A stretch of DNA of 64,000 bases, taken from NCBI GenBank assembly GCA_033065855.1, contig JAVXUO010001846.1:1-64000 (forward strand). The letters are read 5' to 3'. Origin of the DNA: Escallonia rubra (Eukaryota; Streptophyta; Magnoliopsida; Escalloniales; Escalloniaceae). This document shows positions 1 to 12,478 of the stretch, piece after piece (position 1 is the first letter of the stretch; each line of letters opens with the position of its first letter). Under the pieces are notes generated by a model that saw nothing but the letters and a program-made list of their open reading frames with translations, had not been told where the DNA came from and made no database searches. The translations under genes were made by a program, and so were the position numbers.

Positions 1-3000
1 GGAAGAAGAGAGTTTGGGAAAAATCCTAAGGTTAACTTCCTTACTTTTGTGTCGTGTAAATTCTTGTTCTAAATTTATTGGGAGTTGGCATGTCTTTGTG
101 AAGTCAGCATCCTTATGCGTGAGTTTGAGCTACATAAGAAGGAGGTGGGACTTCGGGTATTGAGCGAAGGGGGGAATTGGTGTTTATATGTGGGTTTGGT
201 GGGTTGTAGGTGATGAAAGTGGGAAGGTGGACACTGTCTGCAAGGTTGTGTGTGTGTTCGGTGGTGTGCTTGTGACTGTGTGCGTGAGTGTGTGTGTGTG
301 TGTGTGTGTTTTACAGGGGTGAGGGTGTGTGTATATATGTTTGATTATGTGTTGGTATATGTTTTTACAAGATAGAGTGAGTAATTGAAGTGTTTCAGTT
401 GGTGTAAGTAGCAGTGGATATGTTGCGTGAGTTGTGTGTGCAAGAATGGGTCTCGGCAGGCCAAGGAAGAAGAAAACTATGTGCATAGAAGGTGTTTTAG
501 TGTGTGTTTAATGTGAATAGTGACTGTTTTTGTCACTAAAGGTGGGAATTAAGTAATTAGTTTGGAATTCGAATTTTTAAAAATAGTTGGGGTCAGATTT
601 AGCCAAAGTGCAAAAAAAAAGACGCTAGTTATTTTTAAGAGACCTATGTCGTGAAAATATTTCAGATTTTTCCGAGGTTGAGAAGGGGGTGAACGGACGC
701 GGGAAGTTCGGAACTTTGCGGTGAAATTTAAAATACCAAACGAGCGCGGTTTTGCGCAAAACTTTTATGAGGACTCTATGATGCTGAGAAGTTCCATTTT
801 CCAAGATTTCGGGTCATTCCGAAGTCATTAGCCATATTTGGCCGAATGGGCTTTTAAGCACTCGGTCCGGAAGCTGGTTCGGGAATTTTGGGCGAAAATT
901 TTGTAAAATACTTTTTAGCTCAAAAATGATTTCAGGATGCTTAAAATAGCGTTTTAAAGCGGTTTTGAGATTTTTCTAGTACCGGGAACCCTCAGGGGCA
1001 TTTTGGTAATTTGCCACCGTAGAGGGGTATTTTGGTAATTTTTCTGGTATAAATTTTTGAAGGACTTATTAGTCCGGGAAGGGTTTTAAAATGCCTTAAA
1101 AGTTGTTTTGAATTTGATTTAGGGTGATGCGGTGGTAGTGAACCCTTAGGGGTATTTTGGTAATTTGCCAGGTTGGCGCTAAATTTTTGGGAACGTGCAA
1201 TATTATGCGTTCGAAGTGGTGGGAAGCGAGAAATAGTGGTAGTATGTCTAAAATGAGGGTTGTTATCGATAATAAGTCGATAAGGCTAAATTAAGGATCC
1301 GGTTATCGGATCGAATTAACTAGCTATCGTAAGATGCTATGATCGGTTAAGTGGGAAGGGGTAGAATAAGGAGTGCGTATATGTTGAATGATGACTAACG
1401 AGCAGGATATGATTTGACTAGGTGATGCAGCTCGTTGCGATCAGAGATTGCGAGTTGCTTCGGCTATAAGCCAATCAGGTAAGGACAATACGGTTCTGAT
1501 ATGCTAATTCATTGTTCGATTAGCATGCCATGTTGATGACGTATTGTTGAATTCTTGTTGTTATGATTGGTCACCGGTAGTTATTGTGACCGGTATACGC
1601 ATATTTGAATTGTGCTGTTGAGGACTTAGGGTAGAATAAATTACCTTAGTCCGCCCTGTTGATAGAATTTAGTGAGGATGATGGGTGTCCCAGTATGCTA
1701 TGATTCGATTCGATTAGCATACCTAAAGTTGATGATGATATTGTGTAGGAGTTGTTCTGTGATGGTTGTGAGATGCCTTCAGTTATTGATAGTCGATATC
1801 TCTTCTCTTAAGAACACTATTGAGGACTTGTGGCAAACTTCTCCCGAGTCTGTCCTATCGTTGATAATGATGTTGTTGAGGTCGTTGTGTGTTGTTGTGA
1901 AATGTTGGCATTTATTGGTAGTCGACATTTCTCTTATGTAAGAATGTTGTTGAGGGCTTGCAGTAATCTTTTCCCAAGTCCGCCATGTTGATGATGTTAT
2001 GTTGAACTCTTGTTGTTAAGTCTGAACACCGGTTGGTCTTTTGATCCGGTATTCCTTATTGAGCTATGTTGTTGAGGACATATGGTGGAATAAACTTTCC
2101 CTTAGTCCGCCCCGTTGATGAAGTCATGTTGCTTGGCTGTAACGTGGTTAGGGAAAGCACTCTAAATGAGTTCCCTGCCTGTTGACAGTGTCTCTTCTAT
2201 TTATTTGAGACTGAGATGAACATCCCATAAAATGGGACATCAATATGATGAGGATGGCCTGTGAAACATGATCACTGGCAAAAAAGATGTAGGGCGCGCA
2301 GTCGAGTCTGTCATGTCTGGTCAAGTTTAGTCTGTCGTGTCTGAGTTGCATTGCATTTGATTTTCTTTTGATGTTAATGATTTTAAATGACTTGTATTTC
2401 GTTGACGTTTATCTTTTCAATTTCTTATTTTAGGGTTCACTTGCATAGTCAGTCTGTTTGTCGGTCAGTCAGTCTTGTCCATGATGAGGTGGCAGTAATG
2501 CTGTTCTGTTGGGCGTAAAGCCGCTCAGTCTGACGAAAGAAAACATCGTTTGACAATTATGCTAATGTTGAAAATTTATTGACAACTCTTGATTCATTTC
2601 TATCGTTGAGATGATTATTATTCCTCCGAGTCTTTTGAATCATTTGTACACGATACTCCTCGTGTTGTCTTTACTGGGCGATTTGCGCTTATTCCTTATG
2701 TTGTATTGTGCAGACTATGAGGTTGATCAAGGAGAACCTTCCAAAAAGGAAAAAGACACAAGCTAGAAAGGTTGAGTAAGGGGATCAGTTGTGTGAGGTA
2801 AGAACAGCTAGGAATGATGGAATGAAGAATGTGTTGCGAGATAGGTTGATAAGAGTCCTACGACTACAGTCGTATATTAGGTTGTATACTTTCATGTTGT
2901 TTAAAGACTTGAAAATCTTCCGCTGCAATATGATGTATGTTTGTAAGAAAATTTTTGTAAGGACGCAATTTGGAGCGTCTATTAATGATGTATGAGTATG

Positions 3001-3093
3001 AGGATGTAGTTGCTCTGTATTCAGCACAGGGTTTTGATAGTGATTATGGTTGATAACTCGGCCCGGTGATGTCACTTGGGTTGAGGGTGTCAC

Positions 3094-3094
<1 letters not shown>
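1..3094 (+). mobile_element. Right part of a long Ty3-type LTR (3' or solo LTR), fossil
   Basis: Non-coding sequence that ends in GGGTGTCACA, a common plant Ty3 LTR end, and is not followed by a tRNA-Met primer site, so it would be a 3' or solo LTR. The left end is outside the window. It contains two phrases seen in long chromovirus LTRs: several copies of 'ggtattttggtaatttg' (about 990-1165), and diverged direct repeats around 'tagtccgccctgttgat' (about 1540-2120). Small open frames here are low-complexity, for example the GT-rich tract at 240-330. Family assignment is inference from style, not from coding sequence. Confidence 0.45.

Positions 3095-3101
<7 letters not shown>

Positions 3102-3123
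<22 letters not shown>
3102..3123. repeat. (AG)n microsatellite
   Basis: Uninterrupted AG dinucleotide run just right of the LTR-like end. The rest of 3095-3315 shows nothing recognisable. Confidence 0.9.
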
Positions 3124-3124
<1 letters not shown>

Positions 3125-3315
3125 ATTGCAAGCTCAATCGAAAAGGCTTATCTTTGAAATGTTTAGAAATAATATGAGTTTGCCTCTGATTCAATCTGAG
3201 CAATCTCTTTTCTGGAGATGTATGCATGGTAGGAATTTTAGAGGGTCAACTTTTATTGATAACTTAGTTGAATAACCTCGAACAATGTGATCCTGCACTA
3301 ATATTGTCATAGTTG

Positions 3316-3610
3316 TAGAGATGTCAATAGGCCGGGCCGGCCCAGACCTAGCTGGCCAAAGTGGAACCCGGTCACTCGGGCTTAGGGCCGTGGGAACTGG
3401 GCCCGGACCGGGCCCAAGACTGGGATATCAAGGCCCTATCCAAGCCCAAGCCTTAGGCCTTAAATTTAAGGCCAGGCCTGGGCCAATTTTTTTTTCAATT
3501 CCTGAAAAATGTTGTAAACAATATTAACACATGAAATAATTTTTTTGATAGGCCCTCTTCCTTTTATCCGGGCTTGGGACCGACTGCTTGTAAACAAGCA
3601 AGCGAAGTTA
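3316..3610 (+). mobile_element. Left end of a hAT-type element, truncated
   Basis: Begins TAGAGATGTCAATAGGCC and continues as a GGGCC/GGCCC-rich tract to about 3490, the same architecture as the complete hAT element at 43908-45398 (TAGAGATGTCAAAGGGCC). No matching right end is visible before the CACTA terminus at 3673, so it is probably a remnant. The open frame across this tract is a by-product of its GC-rich repeats. Confidence 0.55.
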
Positions 3611-3672
3611 CATATATATATACATACAAACATACATTTTTAAAAATAGTGAGGAAAAATATCAATTTTTCT

Positions 3673-3998
3673 CACTACAAAAAAATGCATCTTTTGCGAT
3701 GAACTTTTAGTGACGGAAGAAATTCCGTTGCTAAATGTCATTTAATCGACGGAATAAACCCACAGTAAAAGTCCGTCGTTAAAACTTTTTACCGATGGGT
3801 AACTCCGTCACAAAATATATTTGCCGACGAAATTATACCGACAGACTTTTAACGACGGTCCATCCGTCATTAATTTTTTTTTAAATTTGAAACTTTTTGA
3901 AAAAAAATTAAGGGACATAATTTTACTATCGTTAAACATTTCGTTGAAAAATACCATTTTTTACAGGTTTTTAGCGACGGTTAGATTCCGTCGCTAAA
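3673..3998 (+). repeat. CACTA 5' subterminal repeat region
   Basis: Repeated short motifs in both orientations (gacggaa, ttccgtc, cgtcgtta, tccgtcgctaa) following the CACTAC end. In En/Spm-type elements such motifs are the binding sites of the second (TNPA-like) protein. The equivalent region of copy 2 is 57107-57365 and of the 3' end 15475-15895. Confidence 0.75.
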
Positions 3999-4019
3999 AA
4001 CCTATCTTATATCGCTCAG

Positions 4020-4277
4020 ATCCCCTTTTCTTTCTTTCTTGTTTCTCTCTCTCTTATCTTTCACCCACCCACCGGCAATCTCACCTCCGGCGACCACCCT
4101 CTACGACGACCTACGGCGACCCACCTCCAGTGAGACCCCCGTTGTCCCCACTACGTTGCCCCCCCATGAGTTTTTCCACTTCCGTCACCTGCGGCAACTC
4201 CTTCCATCACCCGCGGCAACTCTTTCCGCCTCTTGCTGCTACCGGTCGCCTGAATTCCGCCGGTTTCTTCAAATTTA
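4020..4277 (+). promoter_or_regulatory. CACTA leader exon (pyrimidine-rich) with GTAAG donor
   Basis: A CT-rich leader followed by CCACCGGC/CTCCGGCGACC repeats, ending at a consensus donor GTAAGC at 4278. Copy 2 has the same arrangement at 57371-57623 followed by GTAAGT. Conservation of the donor in two copies supports a real 5' exon of the element. It can be translated in parts but looks like untranslated leader. Confidence 0.5.
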
Positions 4278-6461
4278 GGTAAGCTTAAATGGTTTTTTTA
4301 GATTGTAATATGTAGATTGTTCTTTGGTAATTCCTCAACCTTTGTTTGACAGTATTAGTTGGCAGTATCCACTATTCCAAGATGTGCGTGTATATTTGTC
4401 TTCTGTAGCATTTGCATCCTTATAATTTCTCTTTTTGTCTGTGCAATTTGTGGTACATCAATGTTCAACAAGTTCAGTACTGCGAATCCCCTTAGCAGCG
4501 TTTTCCAGAATCAATTTCCATGGCTTTATTTATTTGAATTGATAAAATTAGAAAATGATATATAGATAATCAAATGACGGCACCCTATTAACCTTTAAAG
4601 TAAGAAATGATATTTGTGAAACAAAGTTTCTAAAAAATCTTAATCTTATCTAAATATGATAAGCCTCAATGGATCTGGGAGATGACGTTATAACTATACT
4701 TCGCTAGCATTGTAAGGTAAACTGTGGTTTAGTAATTGACTATGTTGATGTACTAAGATGTTCAGATTCTCAATTGATAGAATACCCAATAATGGAATTG
4801 ATAAGAAAAATTAAGTTTTTGCATTCATAATCGAGGGACAAATAAACTAGGTATCTTTCAGCCAAATCTCATGACAAGAGAGTGAAATTCTTAAAACATG
4901 AAAATACATTGCAATTGTAAAATGCGGGGGTGCGAGTATAAATCTAAACCATTGATCAAAATGAGCGGGTAAGTGTATATATCACCATAACTACTAGTTT
5001 TGGGGCACACCATATGTGTGCAACGAAAAGAGAGTAAGAAATCCACGGGGAAGTTATGATATTGTTTTGATAGAAGTTTTAGAGAATGTGGGAGAGGATG
5101 ACGAGGACCTTTGTCCATGTCTTGAGGTACATGCTGAGTTGTATGCAGACATATAGGTGACACCCAATTTATCAAAAACTAAGCTTCGAACAAATTGAGG
5201 TCCATAGCTTCAAAGATTAAGAGAGATAGAGATCACCTTGGACAAGTTAACAGAAGCTTAAGCTCAACCCAAAATTTGCCGAGGGCAAGCTAGGTCAAGA
5301 AAAATATATCATTTTAGGCTGTGTAAACTTGAAGCAAATGAAAATCAAATTCCAGGGATACTCATTGCTAGCAATGAGAATAACACACACTGCAAATTGT
5401 CCATTGTGCACTGCAAAATACGGAGTAACTAGTATGCCCTTAGTTTTAGTAGGTGATAGATAAAAGGGCATCTAAGTCAATAACCTTGCCCTTTACGGGA
5501 GAGACTTTGTTAAGTTGTAGATTACCTGTAAGATCACTCGCCACCTCTGAGGATGAGAAAGAAGTACTTGTCAGCAACAAGGAAATGACTGAATTGAGAT
5601 AGAAAGGAGGCCCATTAGCTATTGAACTTATTTGGTTCAAAACCAAATGTTCAGATACATAGTTGACAACAGCCCAAAGGTTGCAATGATACTCATTAAC
5701 CATAAGAATTAACAAAATAAATTCGTTTTATTTTTTCAAAGTGTTAATATATTGAGATAAAATTCAAAAAAAAAAAAAAAAGGAGTAATGCGAAAAGGCA
5801 TTAACAAACCCTAGGGACAATCATAACCAAACAATCACAACCAAGAGATCTGTTTCAAGTAATAAAAATGAAATTAAGTATCATGCCTTCAACTAAGATA
5901 ATCTTAAATTTGCCTAATCAAGCTTTAATCTGCCTAACTTCCAAATGAGTGACAAAGAAACAGATCAAATAGCTATCACTTGGGCACATGACATGTTTAG
6001 TTGAACAAAGACTCCTCTAAATTGGACTAGAGAGGTTGTAACAGTCCTAGTCCAATTGGTCAACCTTATCATGGTTTCGATCAAAATACAATAGTCTACA
6101 TATACCCTACCCAGGGAGGAGAAATTATATTCAATAAAATAATTTAATAAGTCTTAGGATAATCAACCAAAGTCTAATTGCTCACTCTTTTAAAACATGT
6201 GGTAACTTCTCATGGTATTATCAGATATCTGATTTTCACAAGGTTTTGAATTCCATTCTTCCCTCCTGAATATTTACAACCCCCCTCCTCAATAGCACAA
6301 TTTGCACTCTAATTATTTATGCACTTGGTGGTTGTGCACCTTAATTTTAGGTTGTTAATTGATGATTTTAGATTGCTAATTTTGCATTGAGCATTTGAGA
6401 ATTGAGACTGTTGACGGAGCATGGGACTCAATTGGATTGAAAATTAAGAATTGAGGTGTCG
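4278..6461. other. Internal CACTA region, no gene identified
   Basis: AT-rich sequence, probably intron or filler after the leader exon. No known domain was recognised on either strand apart from the exon-like stretch at 5446-5715. This is the position occupied by captured alpha-mannosidase exons in copy 2. Confidence 0.5.
5446..5715 (-). pseudogene. Unidentified exon-like fragment on minus strand
   Basis: An 89-codon open stretch on the minus strand with protein-like composition (contains NLWAVVNYVSEHLVLNQ and SSIANGPPFYLNSVISL), without low complexity. Its place and strand inside the element match the captured gene exons of the sister CACTA copy, so it may be a captured host exon. I do not recognise the family. 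A second, weaker stretch lies at 4891-5175 on the same strand. Chance open reading remains possible. Confidence 0.3.
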
Positions 6462-7170
6462 TTAGGTCACAGACATCCCGTCCGATCGACACCGACACCG
6501 AAAAATGTCACATTTTGGCTTTATACTTGTGGACACCTCTTCAAGGGGTGTCCGACACCTCTTCAAGGGGTGATAGACACGGCGTCTGGCATTTAAAAGA
6601 TAAATCAATGTCTTCGAGCGTGTCTGAAGGTTTCGGACACGTGTTGGTAGGTGTCAAACACGTGTCCGAAGGTGTCGAACGCGTGTCCGGAGGTGTCCGA
6701 CACGTTTCCGGATGTGTCGATAAGGTGTCGAGGTGTCGGTAGGTCACGGACATCCCATCCGATCGACATCGACACCGAAAAATGTCATATTTTGGCTTTA
6801 TACTTGTGGACACCTCTTCAAGGGGTGACGGACACGGGGTCCGGCATTTAAAAAATAAATCAATGACTTCGAACGTGTCGGTAGGTGTCAGACACGTGTC
6901 CGGAGGTTTCGGACACGTGTCCGGAGGTTTCGGACACGTGTCCGGAGGTGTCCGACACGTTCCGGATGTGTCGATGAGGTGTCGAGGTGTCGGTAGGTCA
7001 CGGACATCCCGTTTGATCGACACCGACACCGAAAAATGTCACATTTTGGCTTTATAAATGTGGACACCTCTTCAAGGGGTGACGGATACGGTGTCCGGCA
7101 TTTAAAAAATAAATATATAATTTCGGACGTGTCCAGAGGTGTCAGACACCATACCGACACCCTTTATGAG
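6462..7170. repeat. Three tandem copies of a ~250-280 bp CACGTG-rich repeat
   Basis: Copies start near 6462, 6739 and 6992, each opening with a 'ggtcacggacatccc' phrase, then 'gacaccgacaccgaaaaatg', 'cttcaaggggtg', and clusters of GGACACGTGTCC/GTGTCCGGAGGTGTC. Periods are about 277 and 253 bp. The sister element has two diverged copies at 60463-60925. The repeat is full of the palindrome GACACGTGTC. Open frames on both strands here come from the repeat. Confidence 0.85.
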
Positions 7171-7299
7171 GTATTGGGAATTGAGATTGTTGACTGTGCA
7201 TTGAGAATTTGAGAATTGAGATTGTTGACGGAGGATGGGACCCAATTGGATTGAGATATCGGTGAATTAGTTGAATAGTTGGTTGTTGAATTTAGGTTA

Positions 7300-7940
7300 A
7301 TTAGGTTAACGAGACATTTTTAGCACCCCTTAGAATCTCATCATGGCTCCAGCACTGGATATAATTAGCCCTAATTAGTCCCAATTAACCCTAATTATCT
7401 CTAACAAGCCTAATTAGTTTTAATTAACCCTAAGAATCCAATGAAAATTAAATTAGCTGTAATTACCCCAAATTGATCCTAATTAACACCAACCAGTCCA
7501 AATTAAACCCTAATTAGCCCTAATTACAAAGCATCTTGTAGACCCATGATTAGATTAATTAAACCCTAAACCCTAAAACCTAAAACCTAACTAAATTCTG
7601 ATTACGCGCCTAAGCAGTCGTAATTAAATCTAATAACGCAATTAAGCCTAATTACATCTAATTAGGACTAATCAACACTACTCCCCACAATTAAACCCTA
7701 ATTAGCTCAAAATAACCCTAATTAGTCCTAATCAACCCAAATTAGCTATAATTAGCCAAGGTAATGCTCATCAACACTAATTAGCCCTAACATAGCCCAA
7801 TTAAGTCTAATTAGGACTAATCAACACGACTCTGCACAATAAAACTCGGCTATTAGCTCAGATTAACCCTAATTATCCCTAATCAACCCTAATTAGCTAT
7901 AATTAGCCCAAGGTAGTCCTCATTAACACTAATTAGCCCA
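7300..7940. repeat. Degenerate CCCTAATTAG-type array
   Basis: About 640 bp of irregular short units built from 'ccctaattag', 'taattaacc' and 'cctaatcaac'. The same sequence type flanks and hosts the hAT insertion in copy 2 (61030-61570 and 62626-62930). No coding potential. Confidence 0.8.
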
Positions 7941-8432
7941 GATTAGCGTTCAATTACTCGTTGCTTATAAACCCTGCGTTCTTTATATTCGTTGTTGTTT
8001 TGCGAAGTCCATTGGTAACGAGATGGTTCAACTCGTTGCCAACGAATTCTATTTAAAGTGGAATTGGTAACATATGCAACGATCTTTTTGCAATTTGGAT
8101 ATTTCGGAAAGATTCTTGCATATATTATCAATTTATGAACGCATGCTTGCATAAAAACCCTTTGTTCTCGTTCCAAGGTAGTCATTACAAAGTAATGCTT
8201 TGTAATGAGCCTTTGGATGTCCAGTTTGGACAATTTGAAAAAGCTACGTGTTTATAAATCAGTGTTTCAACTCATGCTCTGTGTTCTATGTCGTGGATAT
8301 TTGGTACACGTCTCATGTGTTTCTCCGGTTGCATACAGATTTGATGTTCTAACATTCGTCAAACCTTGCAAGACAAGGTTAGATGAATGTTAAAACAACT
8401 AATCGATGTAGTGTACTTGGAGAAATGTGGGG
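7941..8432. other. Conserved internal block shared by both CACTA copies
   Basis: About 490 bp closely similar to 62960-63424 in copy 2, for example 'gatggttcaactcgttgcc' and 'ggatatttggtacacg'. No domain recognised. It ends at 'gtgtacttg', exactly where copy 2 jumps to the second-gene exon, so it marks the left edge of the copy 2 deletion. It may be promoter or leader of the transposase gene, which starts about 220 bp further on; that role is inference. Confidence 0.6.
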
Positions 8433-8650
8433 AGGTGCTACCAAATTTTTCACAGACATAGGACTAAGCATGAGTTATTCACTATTTTATAAACATGTGC
8501 TTTTCTGAATGGGATAGGACCACTACTTATTAGAGAATGGAGGGGAAATACATAGACATGTTGTCACATTCATGCATTCATATTTACATTGACCCTGTCT
8601 AATGATTGGTAAAAATTGAAGGTGGTATACAGTACGATAATTCAGTCGTC

Positions 8651-10511
8651 ATGTCGGTCGATCGAAGTTGGATGAAAAGGAAGAATGCTGACGATTTTGC
8701 CGATCGCGTTGACGAATTTCTCGACTTCGCTTACGCACATCCTACACATGTTGGCTTTGATAAGATAAGGTGTCCGTGCGGTAGATGTGAGTTGTTGCAT
8801 TGGAGAAAAAGAATTAAAGTAAAATGGCATCTTCGTCAGTACGGTTTTATGGGTGGATACACAAGGTGGACGCAGCACGGGGAAACGATAGTATTGTTGT
8901 CCAACTCGGCTAGTCAAACTGAAGTTAGGGAGGAGGCACGGTATGATTACCGAGATATGATTATGGATGTTGGGCATGCTAATGTTGACTTGGGTAACAA
9001 CGGTGGTGACGATAGTCCACAACCGCCAAACGAGGGGGCTCATCAGTTTTATGAGTTGTTGAGAGCTGCGGAAGAGCCGCTATGGGATGGAGCTCTGAAA
9101 CACACACGGCTGTCTGCAGTTAGTAGGTTATTATAGTAGAAATCAGACCACAGGCTGAGCGAGAAAGGTTTTAACGAGTTTGTTAACTTAATGAAAGAAA
9201 TTATGCCCGAAAGTGAAAAGCTACCGCCGTCGTACTATGACGCGAATAAGATGATGAGGAAACTTGGGTTGAGCTATGAGTGGATAGACGCGTGCAATAA
9301 CGATTGTGTATTATTCTGGAAAGAGAATAAGGATTTGTCACGGTGTCCAATATGTGATCATTCAAGGTACAAATCGGACAAAGGGAAGAAGAAAAATATT
9401 GCATTGAAGTTATTGCAATATTTCTCGGTCACACCACGGCTTCAAAGAATGTACTACTCCTCCAATACGGCTGAACATATGAAGGCTCACCGTGAGACTC
9501 GTAGCAACGATGCTGATTTGCTGACACACCCCGTTGATGGAGAGGCGTGGAATGAGTTTGAACGCAGGCATCCAGTCTTTGCTCAGGAAGTTCGGAATGT
9601 TAGACTTGGTCTGGCAACCAATGGGTTCAACCCTTTCGGTCAGTCTACCACGCTTTACTCCTGTTGGCCTGTTATTATTGTCCCGTATAACCCTCCACCA
9701 GGCATGTGCATGAAGAAGCCGTACATGTTCTTGTCGTTGCTTATTTCGGGGCCGAAGAGTCCCGGTAAGGACAGATGTCTATTTAAGGCCGATGATTGAT
9801 GAGTTAAAACAGTTATGGAATCATGGAGTCGAAATATATGATGCATCCTTTAAACAGAATTTTTAGATGAGGGCTGTTTTGATGTGGACTATACATGATT
9901 TCCCCGCATTGGGAATGACGTGTGGCTGAAGCACACATGGGAAGCTAGCATGCCTTGCTTGTATGGGCGTGAACCCCGGTCATACGTTAAAACACGGCGG
10001 AAAGCCCTTGTGGTTTGGATGTCACCGTAAGATTTTGCCACCGGGCCATCAGTTTCGTAGGTAGAAGGATAAATTTGACGGGACAATCGAGCGTTAGGTT
10101 GTCACACTGGACTACCCATCTAGTGAAGAAGTGCTCTCACACCTGGAGGCACTTGATACTGACATACCACACGGCAAGGGTGTGCCAGATCAGAAGATTT
10201 CAAGGTACGGGAAATAGCACAACTAGATAAAATTTTGTATCTTCTGGGAGTTAGCCTACTAGAGGACTCTCGTTATCCGAAACAACATGGATGTGATGCA
10301 TATTGAGAAGAACGTTTTTGATAACGTGTTTAACACAGTGATGAATGTCAAGGGCAAATCAAAATATCACCTTAAAGCAAGAAAGGATCGACAACAGTTG
10401 GGTGTACGCCGTGAATTGCATCCTCGGATAGTCAGTGAGAGAACGATACTTCCGAAAACACCTTACTGTCTAGACAAGAAACAAGTGGAGAAGGTAAAGG
10501 GGTTAAGAATT
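8651..10511 (+). pseudogene. CACTA transposase gene: transposase-associated domain + TNP2 (broken)
   Basis: The first 160 codons match the N-terminal transposase-associated domain: VDRSWM, then IRCPCGRCEL with paired cysteines, HLRQYGFMGGYTRW and HGE. The TNP2 core follows: YYDANKMMRKLGLSYEWIDA, CPICDHSRYK, ATNGFNPFGQ, then a C-terminal part with NNMDVMHIEKNVFDNVFN near 10285. ATG at 8651 is preferred over the in-frame ATG at 8606 because family members begin close to DRSWM. Breaks: two consecutive in-frame TAG codons at 9134-9139 between the two domains, a frame change near 9780-9800 after GPKSPGKDRC, and further stops and frame changes to about 10290. The product cannot be full length. Confidence 0.85.
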
Positions 10512-10548
10512 TGAAGCTTCCGGATACATATCTCGTTGTTGCAATGTA

Positions 10549-11285
10549 TTGAAATGTAAGTTCCAAGGGATGAAGAGTTACGACTGCCACGTGTTCATGG
10601 AGAGATTCATTCCTATTGCCTTCCGGGGACTGTTGCCATGGGTTGTTTGTGAGTCTTTGACTGAATTATCTCATTTCTTTCGAGATATATGTTCTTCTAC
10701 GATCCGGGTGAATGACATGGAAGTACTTGAGAAGAACATTGTGGTGACTATTTCCAAGCTTGAGAAAATCTTCCCACCTTCGTTCTTTGATTCAATGGAG
10801 CATCTGCATGTTCACTTGGCATATGAAGCTAAGATGGGTGGACCTGTGCAATATCGGTGGATCCTTCGAGAGGTAATTTTTAAATTGTTACAGTTGTTCG
10901 TTTACATGTAATACGACACCTGTTATCATTTATATTTCACCTAACCCGATTCGCTAAACTTCTAGGTTCACGTTCTATTTAAAGAAAAAAGTCCGCAATA
11001 AGGCTCGGGTTGAGGGCTCAATTGCGGAGGCTTACGTAATGAAAGAACTTGTAAACTTTTTTAGTCAATATTTTGGGCCTGATATTGGTACAAGGTTAAA
11101 TCAACTAGGCCGAAATGACCCCGAATCAAGCACAAATTTGGAAGGGCAATTGTCAATATTCAAGTAGTCAGGTAGTCTATTCGGCCGAACGTATACTCGA
11201 TGGCTAACAGATGAAGAATACAGTGCTGCAACATTATATGCCCTTCTACATTGCGATGAAGTGTTGGCATTCGTTGAGTAAGTTA
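10549..11285 (+). pseudogene. CACTA transposase gene, DUF4218 part
   Basis: Continues the transposase gene downstream of TNP2. Residues FQGMKSYDCHVFMERFIPIA, LEKIFPPSFFDSMEHL and MGGPVQYRWILRE are typical of DUF4218, the usual C-terminal companion of TNP2. After a gap of about 65 bp that has splice-like borders, the conserved KARVEGSIAEAYVMKELVNF follows (10997 onward), with an in-frame stop near 11166. DUF4218 has no defined biochemical role. Confidence 0.75.
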
Positions 11286-11349
11286 AAGTCTTAATTCACT
11301 TACATTGCTGTACATAATTGAAAGTGTGTGTTAAGCGAGTCAACTGTAT

Positions 11350-12208
11350 TGGTTTGCAGTGAGTTCAATGCGGAATCTTTAATCACTGATCCCACTGGAC
11401 TTGAATCTCATCGGAAATCACAATTTGTACAGTGGTTCAAAAGGGGTGTAAGATTGTTATCATTGATATTATGTGTTATATACAGTTATGTGGCCAATTT
11501 GTATACTGATTTATCCTTAATTTTTACCGCCATCTACAATAGGTTCAGTCAATGGATAGACCAGTCGCCTCCTACTTGAAATTACTAGCTGAAAGCCCTA
11601 ACAAACAAACATCCTGTTACGGAGGCTATATCATCAACGGGTTTAGGTTTAGCGTAAAAGATGATGACCGAACAAAACAAACCCAAAACAGTGGAGTATT
11701 GGTCAACGGCGACTGTTATGCCGAGAATTGCATGGACTTTTACGGAGATCTAGATGAGATTGTTGAGCTAACATATCTGGGTTCCCAAAATCGCCTGGTA
11801 ATGTTCAAGTGTACGTGATTCGATGTCACATGCAGCAGAGGAATCCGTGTTAGCTCTCAAGGGATTATAGATGTCAATGTCAAGTCAAGACTTGCATCAG
11901 ACGAGCCCTTTGTGTTTGCTAGTCAAGCTGTACAAGTCTTTTACGCGGAGGACGTCGCCAATCCCAAATTTCATTGGTATACAATTATTAAGTCCAAGAA
12001 ATTGCTCGTGACATATGACAGTGAGCTAGACTCCTTTCAAGCCGACCAACCACCTGTCTTGTTCCCTGTTGAGCTTAACAATGAGGAGGACGATCTTCTT
12101 TTTCCAACAACACTTCATGAAGGAGAAAAACCATAGATGATGACGCGGAAGACGTGGAAAGTGTTGAAGATGATGTGACTGAGTCTACTAATGAAGAGAA
12201 TTAGAATA
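11350..12208 (+). pseudogene. CACTA transposase gene, DUF4216 part
   Basis: A short exon-like stretch ending HRKSQFVQWFKRG is followed, after an apparent intron, by a DUF4216-type domain: GYIINGFRFSVKDDDRTKQT, NSGVLVNGDCYA, DEIVELTYLGSQ, then AVQVFYAEDVANPKFHW. It ends in a strongly acidic tail. The order TNP2-DUF4218-DUF4216 is standard for plant CACTA transposases. Frame breaks occur between 11818 and 11912 and near 12134. Confidence 0.75.
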
Positions 12209-12478
12209 TGAAGAGGACGACGAGTCCCACAAAGAATAGGACGATGAAGAAAGTGATGAAGATGATGATGATTCTCAAACTGAAAATGATTGAGTTGTAA
12301 TGCTGTAACAAACCGGGGAAAAGATGTAGTAACATTTTAGAACTTGGTTCATATTGATGTGTTTTTGCACCTCCGTTCATATATATATATATATATATAT
12401 AGTGCCGATGATGATTTCTACCAAATTATTGTTGTTAATGTGTTCATGTATTTGTAATTTATCTATACGAAGTCAGCT
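12209..12478. other. Spacer between the two CACTA genes with (AT)n
   Basis: AT-rich spacer with an AT dinucleotide run at about 12380-12400. No gene; it may contain the end of the first transcript. Confidence 0.5.

Noticed and set aside
184-486. 100-codon minus-strand open frame
   Set aside because: Generated by a GT/AC-rich tract (His/Thr repeats); no domain, lies in LTR-like sequence.
4891-5175. 94-codon minus-strand open frame as a gene
   Set aside because: No family recognised and no supporting splice borders; kept only as a weak neighbour of the 5446-5715 fragment.
6515-7160. Several overlapping open frames on both strands, up to 162 codons
   Set aside because: All derive from the 250-280 bp tandem repeat and have periodic nonsense-like composition.
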